Assembly: GCA_030537455.1 (NCBI GenBank)
Contig: JAUNMR010000004.1
Coordinates: 104,746-168,446, forward strand
Source of the DNA: Planctomycetia bacterium
GTDB taxonomy: Bacteria; Planctomycetota; Planctomycetia; Pirellulales; Thermoguttaceae
Direction of reading: 5' to 3'
DNA length: 63,701 nt
The notes under the pieces were generated by a model that was given only the letters and a program-made list of their open reading frames with translations, was not told where the DNA came from and searched no databases. Below are positions 9,771 to 18,336 of the stretch, in pieces. Position numbers and translations under genes: made by a program. The number at the start of each line of letters is the position of its first letter. Position 1 is the first letter of the stretch.

Positions 9771-9845
9771 GGGCGCGTAGCTCAGTTTGGTTAGAGCGCA
9801 GCCCTGATAAGGCTGAGGTCCATGGTTCGAATCCATGTGCGCCCA
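9771..9845 (+). tRNA. tRNA-Ile (anticodon GAT)
   Basis: The 75-base cloverleaf has the acceptor GGGCGCG pairing with TGCGCCC (one G-T pair), a D-loop with TTTGGTTAGA, and the anticodon loop CTGATAA on a CAGCC/GGCTG stem. The TPsiC arm is TGGTTCGAATCCA. The anticodon GAT reads AUC and AUU isoleucine codons. CCA is not encoded. It stands alone between its own promoter and terminator and is not inside an rRNA operon. Confidence 0.95.
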
Positions 9846-9849
9846 TTTC

Positions 9850-9888
9850 AAGGAGTTTCGATTGTGATAATCGGAACTCCTTTTTTTA
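9850..9888 (+). terminator. Intrinsic terminator of the tRNA-Ile gene
   Basis: A 14-base-pair stem (9850-9863 with 9869-9882, one T-G pair) closes a five-base loop and runs into TTTTTTT. Confidence 0.9.
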
Positions 9889-9951
9889 TTATAGATAGAC
9901 TGTTACTTCGACACGGTTTCTACAACCGCCGTCCCCACATGAGGCGCTCTT

Positions 9952-11271
9952 ATGACAACGTTACGCGTTGGTTTGATCGGTTATGGCATGATCGGTAAGG
10001 TTCATGCGTACTGCTACGCGACCATGCCTTTTTTCGCGCCTGGTCTGGACGTCGCCGGGAAGATCGTTGCAGTCGCGACCTCACGGGAAGAGACCGCGCG
10101 CGCGGCGCAACGCACGCTCAACTGCCAAGTGGCAACCACCGATTTTAGAGCGATTACCGAAAACCCCGAAATCGACGTCGTACATATCTGCACGCCAAAC
10201 GACCAACATCTACCAGCGCTACTGTCCGCGATTGGCGCCAATAAGCATATCTACTGCGAAAAGCCGGTCGTGTGCAATCAGTCAGAGGCGGAACAAGTTC
10301 GCGCCGCGCTCGAGGAAGTCGACGCCAATGGACAACGCCGATATCGCGGAATCTCTCAAATGGCTTTCCACCTACGTGGCTTTACCGCGATTCAACGCGC
10401 TAAGGAACTCGTTGAAGAAGGACGTCTGGGGCAAATTCTGCAATATCGTCTGGGCTATTACCACAGTAGTATGACCTCGCCGAGCGCGCCCTATCGCTGG
10501 AAGCACAGCGCCACCGGCGGCTCGATTCTCGACTTGGCGTCGCATCTGCTCGATTTGATCGACTACCTGTTAGGATTGCCCGCGGAAGTCGTGGCGCACG
10601 CCAATACAATGACGCTCACGCGACCGCAAAAGCCTCTTCAGTCGGGCGAAGCGCTCGCCGACGTCGCGCGCGTACCGGTTGTTTCCGAGGACGCGATTAC
10701 GATTCTCACGCGCGGTCTGCTCGATTCGGCGCGCATGATTCCTCAGACGCAAACCTCAAGGAACGCTTACTATGAATACGACGGCAATCTCACCGTCGCG
10801 AACGGTTCGGCACACGCTGGGCACATGCCCTTGGCGGTCGCGGACGCTAGTAGTCGCGCGGCGGTCTCTGGAGTGATCGAGGGAACGAAACTCTGCCATG
10901 GCGCCGAAGACGAATTACTCTTGGAACTAAATGGCACGCGCGGTTCTCTAAGGTTTTCACTAATGAGTCCACATTATCTGGAATTTTTCGACGCAACGCG
11001 TCCCGCTGGGGTCTATGGGGGCGAATCCGGGTGGACGCGCATACCGTGCGGAGCGCGCTATCCTGCGCCACAGAGCGACTTTCCGTCGCCGAAATCGACC
11101 ACCGGATGGCTACGCGCACACGCCGCGTCACTGGCGACCTTCTATCGTTCGATCAGCCAGGGGCGCGCGTTGGGACCGGATCTATGGCAAGGTCTGCGCG
11201 TACAAGACGCGCTGAGCGCTATTGCCGAATCGGCGCGAACTCGTGAACGCGTGGAAGTTAAAGCGCGATAA
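9952..11271 (+). CDS. Gfo/Idh/MocA family oxidoreductase
   Basis: The N-terminal Rossmann fold starts immediately (VGLIGYGMIGKVHAY, GxGxxG-type, residues 6-20). The family's EKP motif appears in YCEKPVVCN near residue 102, where the Lys is usually catalytic. The C-terminal substrate domain contains 'GGSILDLASHLLDLIDYLLG', which includes the conserved Gly-Gly and the late catalytic His of the family. These NAD(P)-dependent enzymes oxidise sugars, inositols or related polyols. At 439 residues it is longer than the usual 330-390 because of a loop around 225-310. There is no signal peptide, so it acts in the cytoplasm. uvrB follows 38 bases after the stop. The substrate is unknown. Confidence 0.85.
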   Translation: MTTLRVGLIGYGMIGKVHAYCYATMPFFAPGLDVAGKIVAVATSREETARAAQRTLNCQVATTDFRAITENPEIDVVHICTPNDQHLPALLSAIGANKHIYCEKPVVCNQSEAEQVRAALEEVDANGQRRYRGISQMAFHLRGFTAIQRAKELVEEGRLGQILQYRLGYYHSSMTSPSAPYRWKHSATGGSILDLASHLLDLIDYLLGLPAEVVAHANTMTLTRPQKPLQSGEALADVARVPVVSEDAITILTRGLLDSARMIPQTQTSRNAYYEYDGNLTVANGSAHAGHMPLAVADASSRAAVSGVIEGTKLCHGAEDELLLELNGTRGSLRFSLMSPHYLEFFDATRPAGVYGGESGWTRIPCGARYPAPQSDFPSPKSTTGWLRAHAASLATFYRSISQGRALGPDLWQGLRVQDALSAIAESARTRERVEVKAR

Positions 11272-11309
11272 TTAGCCGATTAAACAGTTGACCTATGGGA
11301 AGTCGCGTT

Positions 11310-13385
11310 ATGTTTGAATTACATAAACCCTATGAACCCGCGGGGGATCAGCCTCAGGCCATTCGTGCGCTTGTGGAGGGAATTCGCGCCGGTAAGAAGC
11401 GTCAAACGCTCCAGGGCGTCACTGGCTCTGGAAAGACCTTTACAATGGCGAATATTATTCAAGAGATACAGCGTCCTACGCTGGTGCTCTCACATAACAA
11501 GACCCTCGCCGCGCAATTATACGACGAATTTAAAGAGTTCTTTCCCAATAACGCCGTATCCTATTTCGTAAGCTATTACGACTACTACCAGCCGGAAGCG
11601 TATATTCCGCAACGAGATATCTATATCGAGAAGGACTCCTCGATCAACGACGAAATCGACCGTCTGCGCCTGGCGGCCACCAGCTCGCTGATCAGTCGAG
11701 ACGACGTTATTGTCGTGGCGAGCGTTAGTAGTATCTATGGGCTAGGCTCCCCTAAAGATTACATGGAAATGACGCTACGCCTAAAGGTCGGGGAAGAGTA
11801 CGACAGGGAGCGTATCATACGCCAACTCATTACGATTCAATATGATCGTAGCGAGTTATCAGCTCTTGAGCGCGGGCATTTTCGCGTGCGCGGCGACTCC
11901 ATTGATATTCGCGTTCCCTATGAGGAATTCGCGTTGCGCTTGGAATTCTGGGGAGACGAATTAGAATCGATCGCGCGCGTGCACCCTCAAACCTTTATCA
12001 CGCTCGAAAAGCTTCGCGACGTGTGTATTTACCCGGCAAAGCATTTTGTTATGTCGGAAGATAGAATCCACGAGGCGCTTGAGAAGATCAGCGAGGAACT
12101 AGAAGAACGCGTTAAAGTCTTGCACAGCCAGGATAAATTACTGGAGGCGAGCAAGCTTATCGGACGTACAAAGTACGACATGGAGATGATTCAAGAGTGC
12201 GGGTACTGCCCTGGCATTGAGAATTACAGCGCTATTTTTGCCGGTCGTAAACCGGGCGAGCCGCCGGAGACGCTCTTTGACTTCTTCCCGAAGGATTTCT
12301 TACTCTTTGTCGACGAATCGCACGTAACAATTCCGCAGATTCGCGCCATGTATGCCGGCGACCAAGCGCGTAAAAAGAACTTGGTGGAATTTGGATATCG
12401 CCTACCGAGCGCGCTTGATAATCGTCCTTTGAAATTTGAGGAATGGGAAGAGCGACTTGACAAGGTCGTCTTTGTGAGCGCGACGCCGAGCGAATACGAA
12501 ATTAAAGCGTCGAAAGACCGTATTATCGAGCAATCGATCCGTCCCACGGGGCTTTTAGATCCGGTAATTGAAGTCGTGCCGGCGTCGATTCAGATCCAGC
12601 ATCTTCACGAGCAGATCCTCGAACGAGTAGCGCGCGGGGAACGCACGCTCGTAACTGCGCTCACAAAACGTTTGGCGGAAGATATTTCAGACTATTTCGT
12701 TAAGAACGGAATCAAGTGTAAATGGTTGCACAGTGAACTAGACGCACTGGAGCGCGTGGATCTGCTACGTCAACTACGTCAAGGAGATTTTGACGTACTC
12801 GTCGGCGTCAATCTGTTACGCGAGGGACTCGACCTACCGGAGGCGTCGCTGGTCGCGATCCTCGACGCCGACAAAGAGGGCTTTTTGCGCAGTGAAACCT
12901 CCCTCATCCAGACGATCGGACGTTGCGCGCGCAATGTAAACGCCAAGGTCATTCTCTACGGCGACAAAGTGACCGAGTCCATGAATAAAGCGATCGTTCA
13001 GACCGAACGCAGACGCCGGTTACAGGAGGCGTACAACAAGGAACACGGCATAACGCCGGAGACAGTACAACGCACAATTAAGGCGTCAATTAGCGATGAG
13101 GTCGCGGCGCATGAGCGCGCTAACGAGGCAGTCGGGCTCACCGAAGATTCCGAATACATCACCTTGGAATACATTAACGAACTCGAGAAAGAAATGCTCG
13201 AAGCGGCCGATAAACTCGACTTCGAACGCGCCGCCTACCTTCGCGACCGTATCGAAGCAATGCGTGCGGAACTCGGTAAGAAGACCACAATCTTCCAGTT
13301 CGACCAAAAGGAACGCAAAAGCGGTCGCAACGGTCGGCGTGGCAAGCGCGGCGGACCTAGACGCACCCCTTGGCCGGAAAGGTGA
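11310..13385 (+). CDS. uvrB: UvrABC system protein B (excinuclease subunit)
   Basis: UvrB receives DNA damage from UvrA, verifies it and loads UvrC for nucleotide excision repair. It shows the Walker A motif in GVTGSGKTFTMANI near residue 40, the beta-hairpin region YYDYYQPEAYIP near 90, Walker B-type DESH, and the helicase motifs NLLREGLDLPE and QTIGRCARN. The UvrC-binding UVR domain lies near the C-terminus (DKLDFERAAYLRDRIEAM). The tail is rich in Gly, Lys and Arg. A longer frame begins with ATG at 11295. The ATG at 11310 is preferred because GGGAAG lies 8 bases upstream and the protein then starts MFELHKPYEPAGDQP like its homologues. The usual Ala in QTIGRAARN is Cys here. Confidence 0.95.
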   Translation: MFELHKPYEPAGDQPQAIRALVEGIRAGKKRQTLQGVTGSGKTFTMANIIQEIQRPTLVLSHNKTLAAQLYDEFKEFFPNNAVSYFVSYYDYYQPEAYIPQRDIYIEKDSSINDEIDRLRLAATSSLISRDDVIVVASVSSIYGLGSPKDYMEMTLRLKVGEEYDRERIIRQLITIQYDRSELSALERGHFRVRGDSIDIRVPYEEFALRLEFWGDELESIARVHPQTFITLEKLRDVCIYPAKHFVMSEDRIHEALEKISEELEERVKVLHSQDKLLEASKLIGRTKYDMEMIQECGYCPGIENYSAIFAGRKPGEPPETLFDFFPKDFLLFVDESHVTIPQIRAMYAGDQARKKNLVEFGYRLPSALDNRPLKFEEWEERLDKVVFVSATPSEYEIKASKDRIIEQSIRPTGLLDPVIEVVPASIQIQHLHEQILERVARGERTLVTALTKRLAEDISDYFVKNGIKCKWLHSELDALERVDLLRQLRQGDFDVLVGVNLLREGLDLPEASLVAILDADKEGFLRSETSLIQTIGRCARNVNAKVILYGDKVTESMNKAIVQTERRRRLQEAYNKEHGITPETVQRTIKASISDEVAAHERANEAVGLTEDSEYITLEYINELEKEMLEAADKLDFERAAYLRDRIEAMRAELGKKTTIFQFDQKERKSGRNGRRGKRGGPRRTPWPER

Positions 13386-13476
13386 TTTGGGCGTCTAAAT
13401 GCGCTAATTCGTCCGGCGCCAATTCAACGCAATGGCAAAGAGATCGGCAGGATGACCAACGAGTTTGCGTCAAATT

Positions 13477-13578
13477 TCAAACTCTCTCTACACGAACATG
13501 ACGCTTTATCTGCTCGTACAATTCGAGAAAGCACGCGTACTCAAAAGCACGACCATTAATACAGCTTTGTTTAGACAT
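13477..13578 (-). pseudogene. Probable N-terminal remnant of a HaeIII-type restriction endonuclease
   Basis: Nine bases after the methyltransferase stop codon, an ATG opens a 33-codon frame. It encodes a start like MSKQSCINGRAFEYAC followed by FLELYEQIK, then stops at TGA. The GRAFEYA-type N-terminus resembles my recollection of HaeIII-family endonucleases, whose genes sit next to the methyltransferase. Only about 90 bases remain before the end of convergent uvrB, too few for the rest of a nuclease. I infer a deletion that removed most of the gene. The family match comes from a short segment and needs a profile search; it could be an unrelated small frame. Confidence 0.45.
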
Positions 13579-13587
13579 GACCGGCGC

Positions 13588-14580
13588 TCACGCATTGAGA
13601 ACGTCTCGTATTGCAACCGCTATTTCATACGCCAAATTGACAGGAACCGCATTGCCAATCATTTTGTATGCGTCATTAGCGTTCTTATATCGGAAGATAA
13701 ACTCGTCCGGGAATCCCTGGATTCGAGCCACTTCACGTATTGTCATGCGACGATACAAAGCCTCCTTGCCCTCCACAAAGCGATAGGAATTGGCGTTAAT
13801 TCTGATCATCTTAGGCGCTTGAGGATGCAGTTGACACTGTCGTCCCGAAGCTTGAACTGTAAACGCCTGTTCGTTCCAGTCTTTAACGCGGTTACGACTC
13901 ATGAAGATGGGAGAAAACGTACCGGTAAAAAATTCGTTATTATTCTCAGCGGCAGGGTTATGACTATTCTTATCAGCGGTAGGAACCGCGGTCTCTTGCA
14001 AATCCCAGATGACGTCGCGCAGGGTAAGCTTGTCTTTATCGTCACGCGTCGATCCTTCGGGAAAAACAAAGTTAATCCCAAGGTCACGACGAAAACCGAT
14101 ATAAAAGACGCGTTTACGTTCCTGCGCCACGCCATAGTCTTTTGCATTGACAAGGGTCACAGAAAGATCATACCCGAGCTCGCGGAAATGTGATTTAATC
14201 TCCTCAACCGCCGCTGTATGACGAACCGAAAGCATACCGCTGACATTCTCCGCCAAGAAGAACCTGGGGCGAATATCCTGAAGTACGCGAATATACTCAT
14301 AAAAGAGCTTGCCTCGCTCGTCTTCGATTCCACGTAATGCGCCTGCTTCTGACCAAGATTGGCAGGGGGGACCGCCAATCACCCCGTCTACTTTTGACGG
14401 GAAGGCCGATTTATTTAATTTTCTAATATCAAACGGCTTCAGCTCCGTTTGTAGATGATTCACCGCAAAGGTTTCCCAAATCACGGGATCGAACTCATTG
14501 GCAATTGGAATCTCAAACCCAGCGCGTTCAAACCCCAGGTCTAATCCACCACATCCAGAAAATAAACTAACAAGTCGCAT
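13588..14580 (-). CDS. DNA cytosine-5 methyltransferase, M.HaeIII-like (probable GGCC specificity)
   Basis: The 330-residue protein has the C5-methyltransferase motifs in order: I ([13 protein letters not shown]), IV with the catalytic Cys ([10 protein letters not shown]), VI (AENVSGM), VIII ([12 protein letters not shown]) and X ([15 protein letters not shown]). The target-recognition region reads [20 protein letters not shown] followed by [12 protein letters not shown]. From memory this is very close to M.HaeIII, which methylates the inner C of GGCC. The ATG at 14580 gives the MRLVSLFSG start expected for the family; a TTG at 14595 is less likely. The gene is visibly more AT-rich than its neighbours, which suggests transfer. 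No intact endonuclease is adjacent. It converges with uvrB. Confidence 0.9.
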   Translation of the reverse strand: MRLVSLFSGCGGLDLGFERAGFEIPIANEFDPVIWETFAVNHLQTELKPFDIRKLNKSAFPSKVDGVIGGPPCQSWSEAGALRGIEDERGKLFYEYIRVLQDIRPRFFLAENVSGMLSVRHTAAVEEIKSHFRELGYDLSVTLVNAKDYGVAQERKRVFYIGFRRDLGINFVFPEGSTRDDKDKLTLRDVIWDLQETAVPTADKNSHNPAAENNNEFFTGTFSPIFMSRNRVKDWNEQAFTVQASGRQCQLHPQAPKMIRINANSYRFVEGKEALYRRMTIREVARIQGFPDEFIFRYKNANDAYKMIGNAVPVNLAYEIAVAIRDVLNA

Positions 14581-14622
14581 ACGGCAATTCTTCAAGGAGG
14601 CTTAAACCAACGAGCGCGAGAC

Positions 14623-15936
14623 TTACTTTTTCGGTCCTGGCTTGGGCGCCGGCTTGGGTTCCACGATATCCCTGACGACCTTAGCGGGTTTGGGACCACC
14701 GGGGTTTTTAACCGCGGGCTTAGGCGCCGACTTCGGGGCAGGCTTCGGTTCCGGTTTGGGCGCCGACTTAGGCGCTGGCTTGGGCTCCGCCTTCTTGACG
14801 GGCTTAGGCGCTTGACGATGCACTGTCGGATTATTGCGCGGGATCGTCATCGGGGAGTTATAGAGATCGCCCGGCTTCATGGGGGGACGCATTCTCGGGT
14901 CGTCTTTTCGCGGCGCGGGCGGACCGGGAACTGGTCGCGGTCCTCTATTGCGATCTTGCGCGGCTGCTATAATCGCGGCGGTGGCAATGCCCTGGAGAAT
15001 CACGGTCGCGTTCAATTTACGCGGCGGGTTCGGACGACGACGCGGTTGATAGAGGTTTTGATCAACGCCGTAACGAACGTCGTGCCAGAAGTTCTCATTA
15101 GTCAAATTAAAACGCGTAATCGCCAGACGCCAGGCGTCTGTGCTCTTCAGGCGCGTGTCGAAATTATTGGTGCCGAAGGAGAACTTCGCGCCCATTTTTT
15201 TGGCAAGTTCGATAAAGCGCGGTTTGGGGAACGCAGATTCCGCTTGGATTTCAAGCGCGATATTACCGTCGATCGCCGCCTGAATAATCACGCGCATACG
15301 GTCGTCGGTCCAGTAGTAATCGTAATAATCCGCGATAAAGTCCGGAAGATAGGTCGGGTTCGCGTAGATATCGATCGGTTCTGACAGCACGCGCAGGCAA
15401 TGCTGGAAGTAAAGTTCGAACCACTGGTCTTTATCGACGTCGTAATCTTTCGGCAGTTCCCACAGACGCTCGTCGCTGCCGTCTTCACGCACGCCCATAA
15501 TCATGGTATCGGCGAGAATATAATCCAAACGCGCGTAATTCTGAGGGGAGAGCATTTCGTACCAGTCGCGGTCATTGACCTGCAGACCGATCTTAAGGCG
15601 TTCCGGATAGGGCAACGTCTCATTGACGCGTTCGACGTCGGCAATGAATCGCGCGACGTCTTCGTTGGTCTTCATGGGCCATTCACGACCGTAATTTTCG
15701 AGTACGCCGCACTTTACGCCCGAGATGCGCGCGCGTTCCACGACGTCTTCCGGGATAACGCCGCCGCGAATATGCACGTGATAATCGGTCAGTTCCAACC
15801 GCGGATCCGCCCAGGAGGCGAAATCATGCATTTGTTGCGGCGTAGGTTTCGACACGGGAGATTGCGCCAAGCTCGACGCCACGCCTAAAACGCAGGTCAG
15901 GAGCGTTAAGCCTAACGTTAATATATTTTTTGACAT
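14623..15936 (-). CDS. Secreted PHP-domain-like hydrolase with Lys/Pro/Ala-rich tail
   Basis: A signal peptide (MSKNILTLGLTLLTCVLG, cut near SLAQ) precedes a PHP-like metal-dependent hydrolase fold. TDYHVHIRGG near residues 50-60 supplies the first His-x-His pair. 'GVLENYGREW' and the final 'FSFGTNNFD', which resembles the PHP FSLGTDAH strand with Asn in the last position, complete the likely metal site. PHP proteins hydrolyse phosphoesters, but secreted versions are poorly known, so the substrate is unassigned. After about residue 320 the protein becomes disordered and ends with alternating KPAPK/SAPKPEPK units, which may bind the wall or envelope. The start at 15936 has GAGG six bases upstream and is favoured over a TTG 12 bases earlier. 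Confidence 0.7.
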   Translation of the reverse strand: MSKNILTLGLTLLTCVLGVASSLAQSPVSKPTPQQMHDFASWADPRLELTDYHVHIRGGVIPEDVVERARISGVKCGVLENYGREWPMKTNEDVARFIADVERVNETLPYPERLKIGLQVNDRDWYEMLSPQNYARLDYILADTMIMGVREDGSDERLWELPKDYDVDKDQWFELYFQHCLRVLSEPIDIYANPTYLPDFIADYYDYYWTDDRMRVIIQAAIDGNIALEIQAESAFPKPRFIELAKKMGAKFSFGTNNFDTRLKSTDAWRLAITRFNLTNENFWHDVRYGVDQNLYQPRRRPNPPRKLNATVILQGIATAAIIAAAQDRNRGPRPVPGPPAPRKDDPRMRPPMKPGDLYNSPMTIPRNNPTVHRQAPKPVKKAEPKPAPKSAPKPEPKPAPKSAPKPAVKNPGGPKPAKVVRDIVEPKPAPKPGPKK

Positions 15937-16050
15937 ATCAAACCTCAAAACAGTGCGCCGTATATCTTACGCGTGAAACAATCTTGCCACGACAATGGCG
16001 CTGTAGACAGTTAAGCTAGTAAATACGATCGATCCGTGAGTCTAACGTCG

Positions 16051-17988
16051 TTACGCCTGTGCTTGTCGCCAGTCTTTCAAACGCAACTCGACCTGTTCGA
16101 TATAATCATTATAGACAACTTGAAACGCAATATCAAAAGTAGCCGTCGGGTTGGCGCTAACAATGGCGTTGATTTCATCGACCCAGTCGCCGCTTTTAAA
16201 TGCGACGGCGCGACGTTCGTCCTGAAACTGTCGGAATCGCGCTTGAAAGACGGAGCCAAGTTGTGGCGCGGCGTCCGGACCAGCGCCGGGCTTCGGCTTA
16301 CCCCCGGCGCGACGCGCTTGACCAACCAGAGAGACGCCGTGCGCGGCAAAGATCGGCGAAGGATTGCCCGAACCAAAGGGAGCCGCCTTTTCGATTTCAT
16401 AGAGCGTCTGACGCGTAATGGCCGCGAGTGGAAATTCTCCGTCGATCATGAGAGTACGCGTGCGGCTGGCTGGGTCGATATTTTCCGCGACATACTCGCA
16501 GAACTTTTCACGGAACGCCTCAAGATTGCTCTCTTTAATACCCAGACCCGCCGCGGCGGCGTGACCGCCGAAACGCGTGAGAAGATCCGAACAGTGTGAC
16601 AGCGCGTCGTAAAGATTGAAATCACACACGCTACGACCAGACCCCGCTCCACTGTCGACCGACTGAAGAGAAATCATAATCGTCGGACGATTGAACTTTT
16701 CCGCCAAACGCCCTGCAACAACGCCAATCACACCGGGATGCCACTGACGACTCGCCAAGACAAAGGCCGGCGCGTCCTGGTAACGCTCTTCGATCTCCTT
16801 GAGCGCCTCAGAAAGGATCTTACGCTCCACCTTCTGACGCGTCGCATTGAGATTATTGATATACGGGGCCAGTTCGCCAGCGCGTACGACGTCGTCGGTT
16901 ATGAGCAATTCCACGCCGAGGGTGGCTAGTCCCATATGCCCGGCGGCGGCGAGGCGATGCGGCGAACTCAGGAGGGTTTTACCCAGCTCCCAATTTCTCT
17001 GATCTTCTTCGTCTTGCGGGTATTTCTCATTGAGCACTTCGCGCCCGGCGGCGTTCAAACGCGGGGCGATGGTAAAACCGACCGTCTCGCTGGTAATACG
17101 TTTGCGAGGATTCGGCAACGCACATTCCGCCAGCTTTTGCAAACCCAGCGGCATGTGATTCACAAAGCTGTGGTCGAGCGCATAGCGCACAAGCGTACGG
17201 TTTTCGTCCAGTAACGGCATAACGTCGGCGATCGTACCGAGCGCGGCGAGTCCCAACGCGCTCAGAAGGAACTGACGCATTTCCGGCGCGGTTTTATCGT
17301 CGTTTGACATTTCCAGCCCGAGAGCCCACGCGAGTTTGAACGCCACAAAGGCGCCGCATATTTCCGGGAAGGGATAAGGCTGACCGTCTTCTCCTAGAAT
17401 ATTCGGGTGAACAATCGCGCGCGCCTCAGGCAAGCGCTGACGTCCGGTCTGTTCGTCGGTTATCGGAGTATGATGGTCGGTAACAATCGCCTCCATTCCG
17501 AGATCATTGGCGAATTGAACTTCCTTCAGGCTCGTAACGCCACAGTCGACTGTGACAATCACTTCGGCTTGTTCGGTATTATGCAAACGCTCCAGCGTGT
17601 CGCAATTCAGACCGTAGCCCTCTTCGAGGCGATTGGGGACATAATAGCGACACGAACCGCCCAGAATCTTAATACCTTGCAAAAGAATGGCGGTCGCGGT
17701 CATACCATCGACGTCGTAATCGCCGTAGACGACAATTCGTTTTTGCTCGCGAATCGCTTGTGCAAGCGCTTTGGCGGCGCGCACACAGCCGGGCAATTTT
17801 TCAGGCGCGTGCAGACCGGTACGCAGACTCGGCGGGGCAAGAAAACGTTCGATCTGCTCCGGATCTGTCACGCCACGACCCGCTAGGGTTTGCGCCAATA
17901 CCGGGGAAATATTAGACTCGCGAGACAGACGCTCAATCAGTTCCGCGTCGAAAGGTCGTGTTATCCAATTAAAATTCTCATGTGTCAT
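16051..17988 (-). CDS. recJ: Single-stranded-DNA-specific exonuclease RecJ
   Basis: RecJ degrades single-stranded DNA 5' to 3' in recombination and mismatch repair. The DHH-family motifs are clear: motif I VVYGDYDVDGMTATAIL near residue 80-95, VTVDCG near 150, and the DHH signature in VTDHHTP near 170. The DHHA1 half contains RFGGHAAAAGLG and PFGSGNPSP. At 645 residues it is a little longer than the E. coli enzyme; an extra Gly/Pro/Ala-rich loop lies close to the C-terminus (GGKPKPGAGPDAAP). An ATG at 17988 giving MTHENFNWITRP is chosen over a TTG at 18045, and a promoter lies at 18076-18105. It is divergent from glgA. Confidence 0.93.
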   Translation of the reverse strand: MTHENFNWITRPFDAELIERLSRESNISPVLAQTLAGRGVTDPEQIERFLAPPSLRTGLHAPEKLPGCVRAAKALAQAIREQKRIVVYGDYDVDGMTATAILLQGIKILGGSCRYYVPNRLEEGYGLNCDTLERLHNTEQAEVIVTVDCGVTSLKEVQFANDLGMEAIVTDHHTPITDEQTGRQRLPEARAIVHPNILGEDGQPYPFPEICGAFVAFKLAWALGLEMSNDDKTAPEMRQFLLSALGLAALGTIADVMPLLDENRTLVRYALDHSFVNHMPLGLQKLAECALPNPRKRITSETVGFTIAPRLNAAGREVLNEKYPQDEEDQRNWELGKTLLSSPHRLAAAGHMGLATLGVELLITDDVVRAGELAPYINNLNATRQKVERKILSEALKEIEERYQDAPAFVLASRQWHPGVIGVVAGRLAEKFNRPTIMISLQSVDSGAGSGRSVCDFNLYDALSHCSDLLTRFGGHAAAAGLGIKESNLEAFREKFCEYVAENIDPASRTRTLMIDGEFPLAAITRQTLYEIEKAAPFGSGNPSPIFAAHGVSLVGQARRAGGKPKPGAGPDAAPQLGSVFQARFRQFQDERRAVAFKSGDWVDEINAIVSANPTATFDIAFQVVYNDYIEQVELRLKDWRQAQA

Positions 17989-18075
17989 CGCGGTCAATTG
18001 TCGTCTAGCGCATATAGCGTCGAAATCTGTGAAACGAACATTCAACGCGTCGCAAATGCGCGCGTTTGCGTCTAT

Positions 18076-18105
18076 ATTCTACACAATTTAAAGATAGAAC
18101 GTCAA
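18076..18105 (-). promoter_or_regulatory. Promoter for recJ
   Basis: On the minus strand TTGACG (18105-18100) and TAGAAT (18081-18076) have an 18-base spacer, about 80 bases upstream of the chosen recJ ATG. The remaining intergenic sequence up to glgA (348 bases in total) shows only AT-rich patches and no further gene. Confidence 0.6.
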
Positions 18106-18336
18106 GGGGCGAGCGCTTTTTTTGAACCGTCGACGAGCGTGGATAATTTCTATTGAAAATGCCGGTTTTTATCGTCAAAAGCCGTGGCGTAACTTTCCAA
18201 AAGGCGCTTTTCTGATAGACTAAAGAGTAGACGCGCCGCTTCGAACACAACCACATGTAGGGATAAGTCACAACGGTCAACACAAGTGCGCCGCGTCACG
18301 GTCGCTCAGAGAGTACATAATCGGGAGAAGACGAAG

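Noticed and set aside
13465..14193. 242-codon plus-strand frame antisense to the methyltransferase
   Set aside because: The methyltransferase motifs are unambiguous on the other strand; I considered it as a missing endonuclease but saw no matching sequence.
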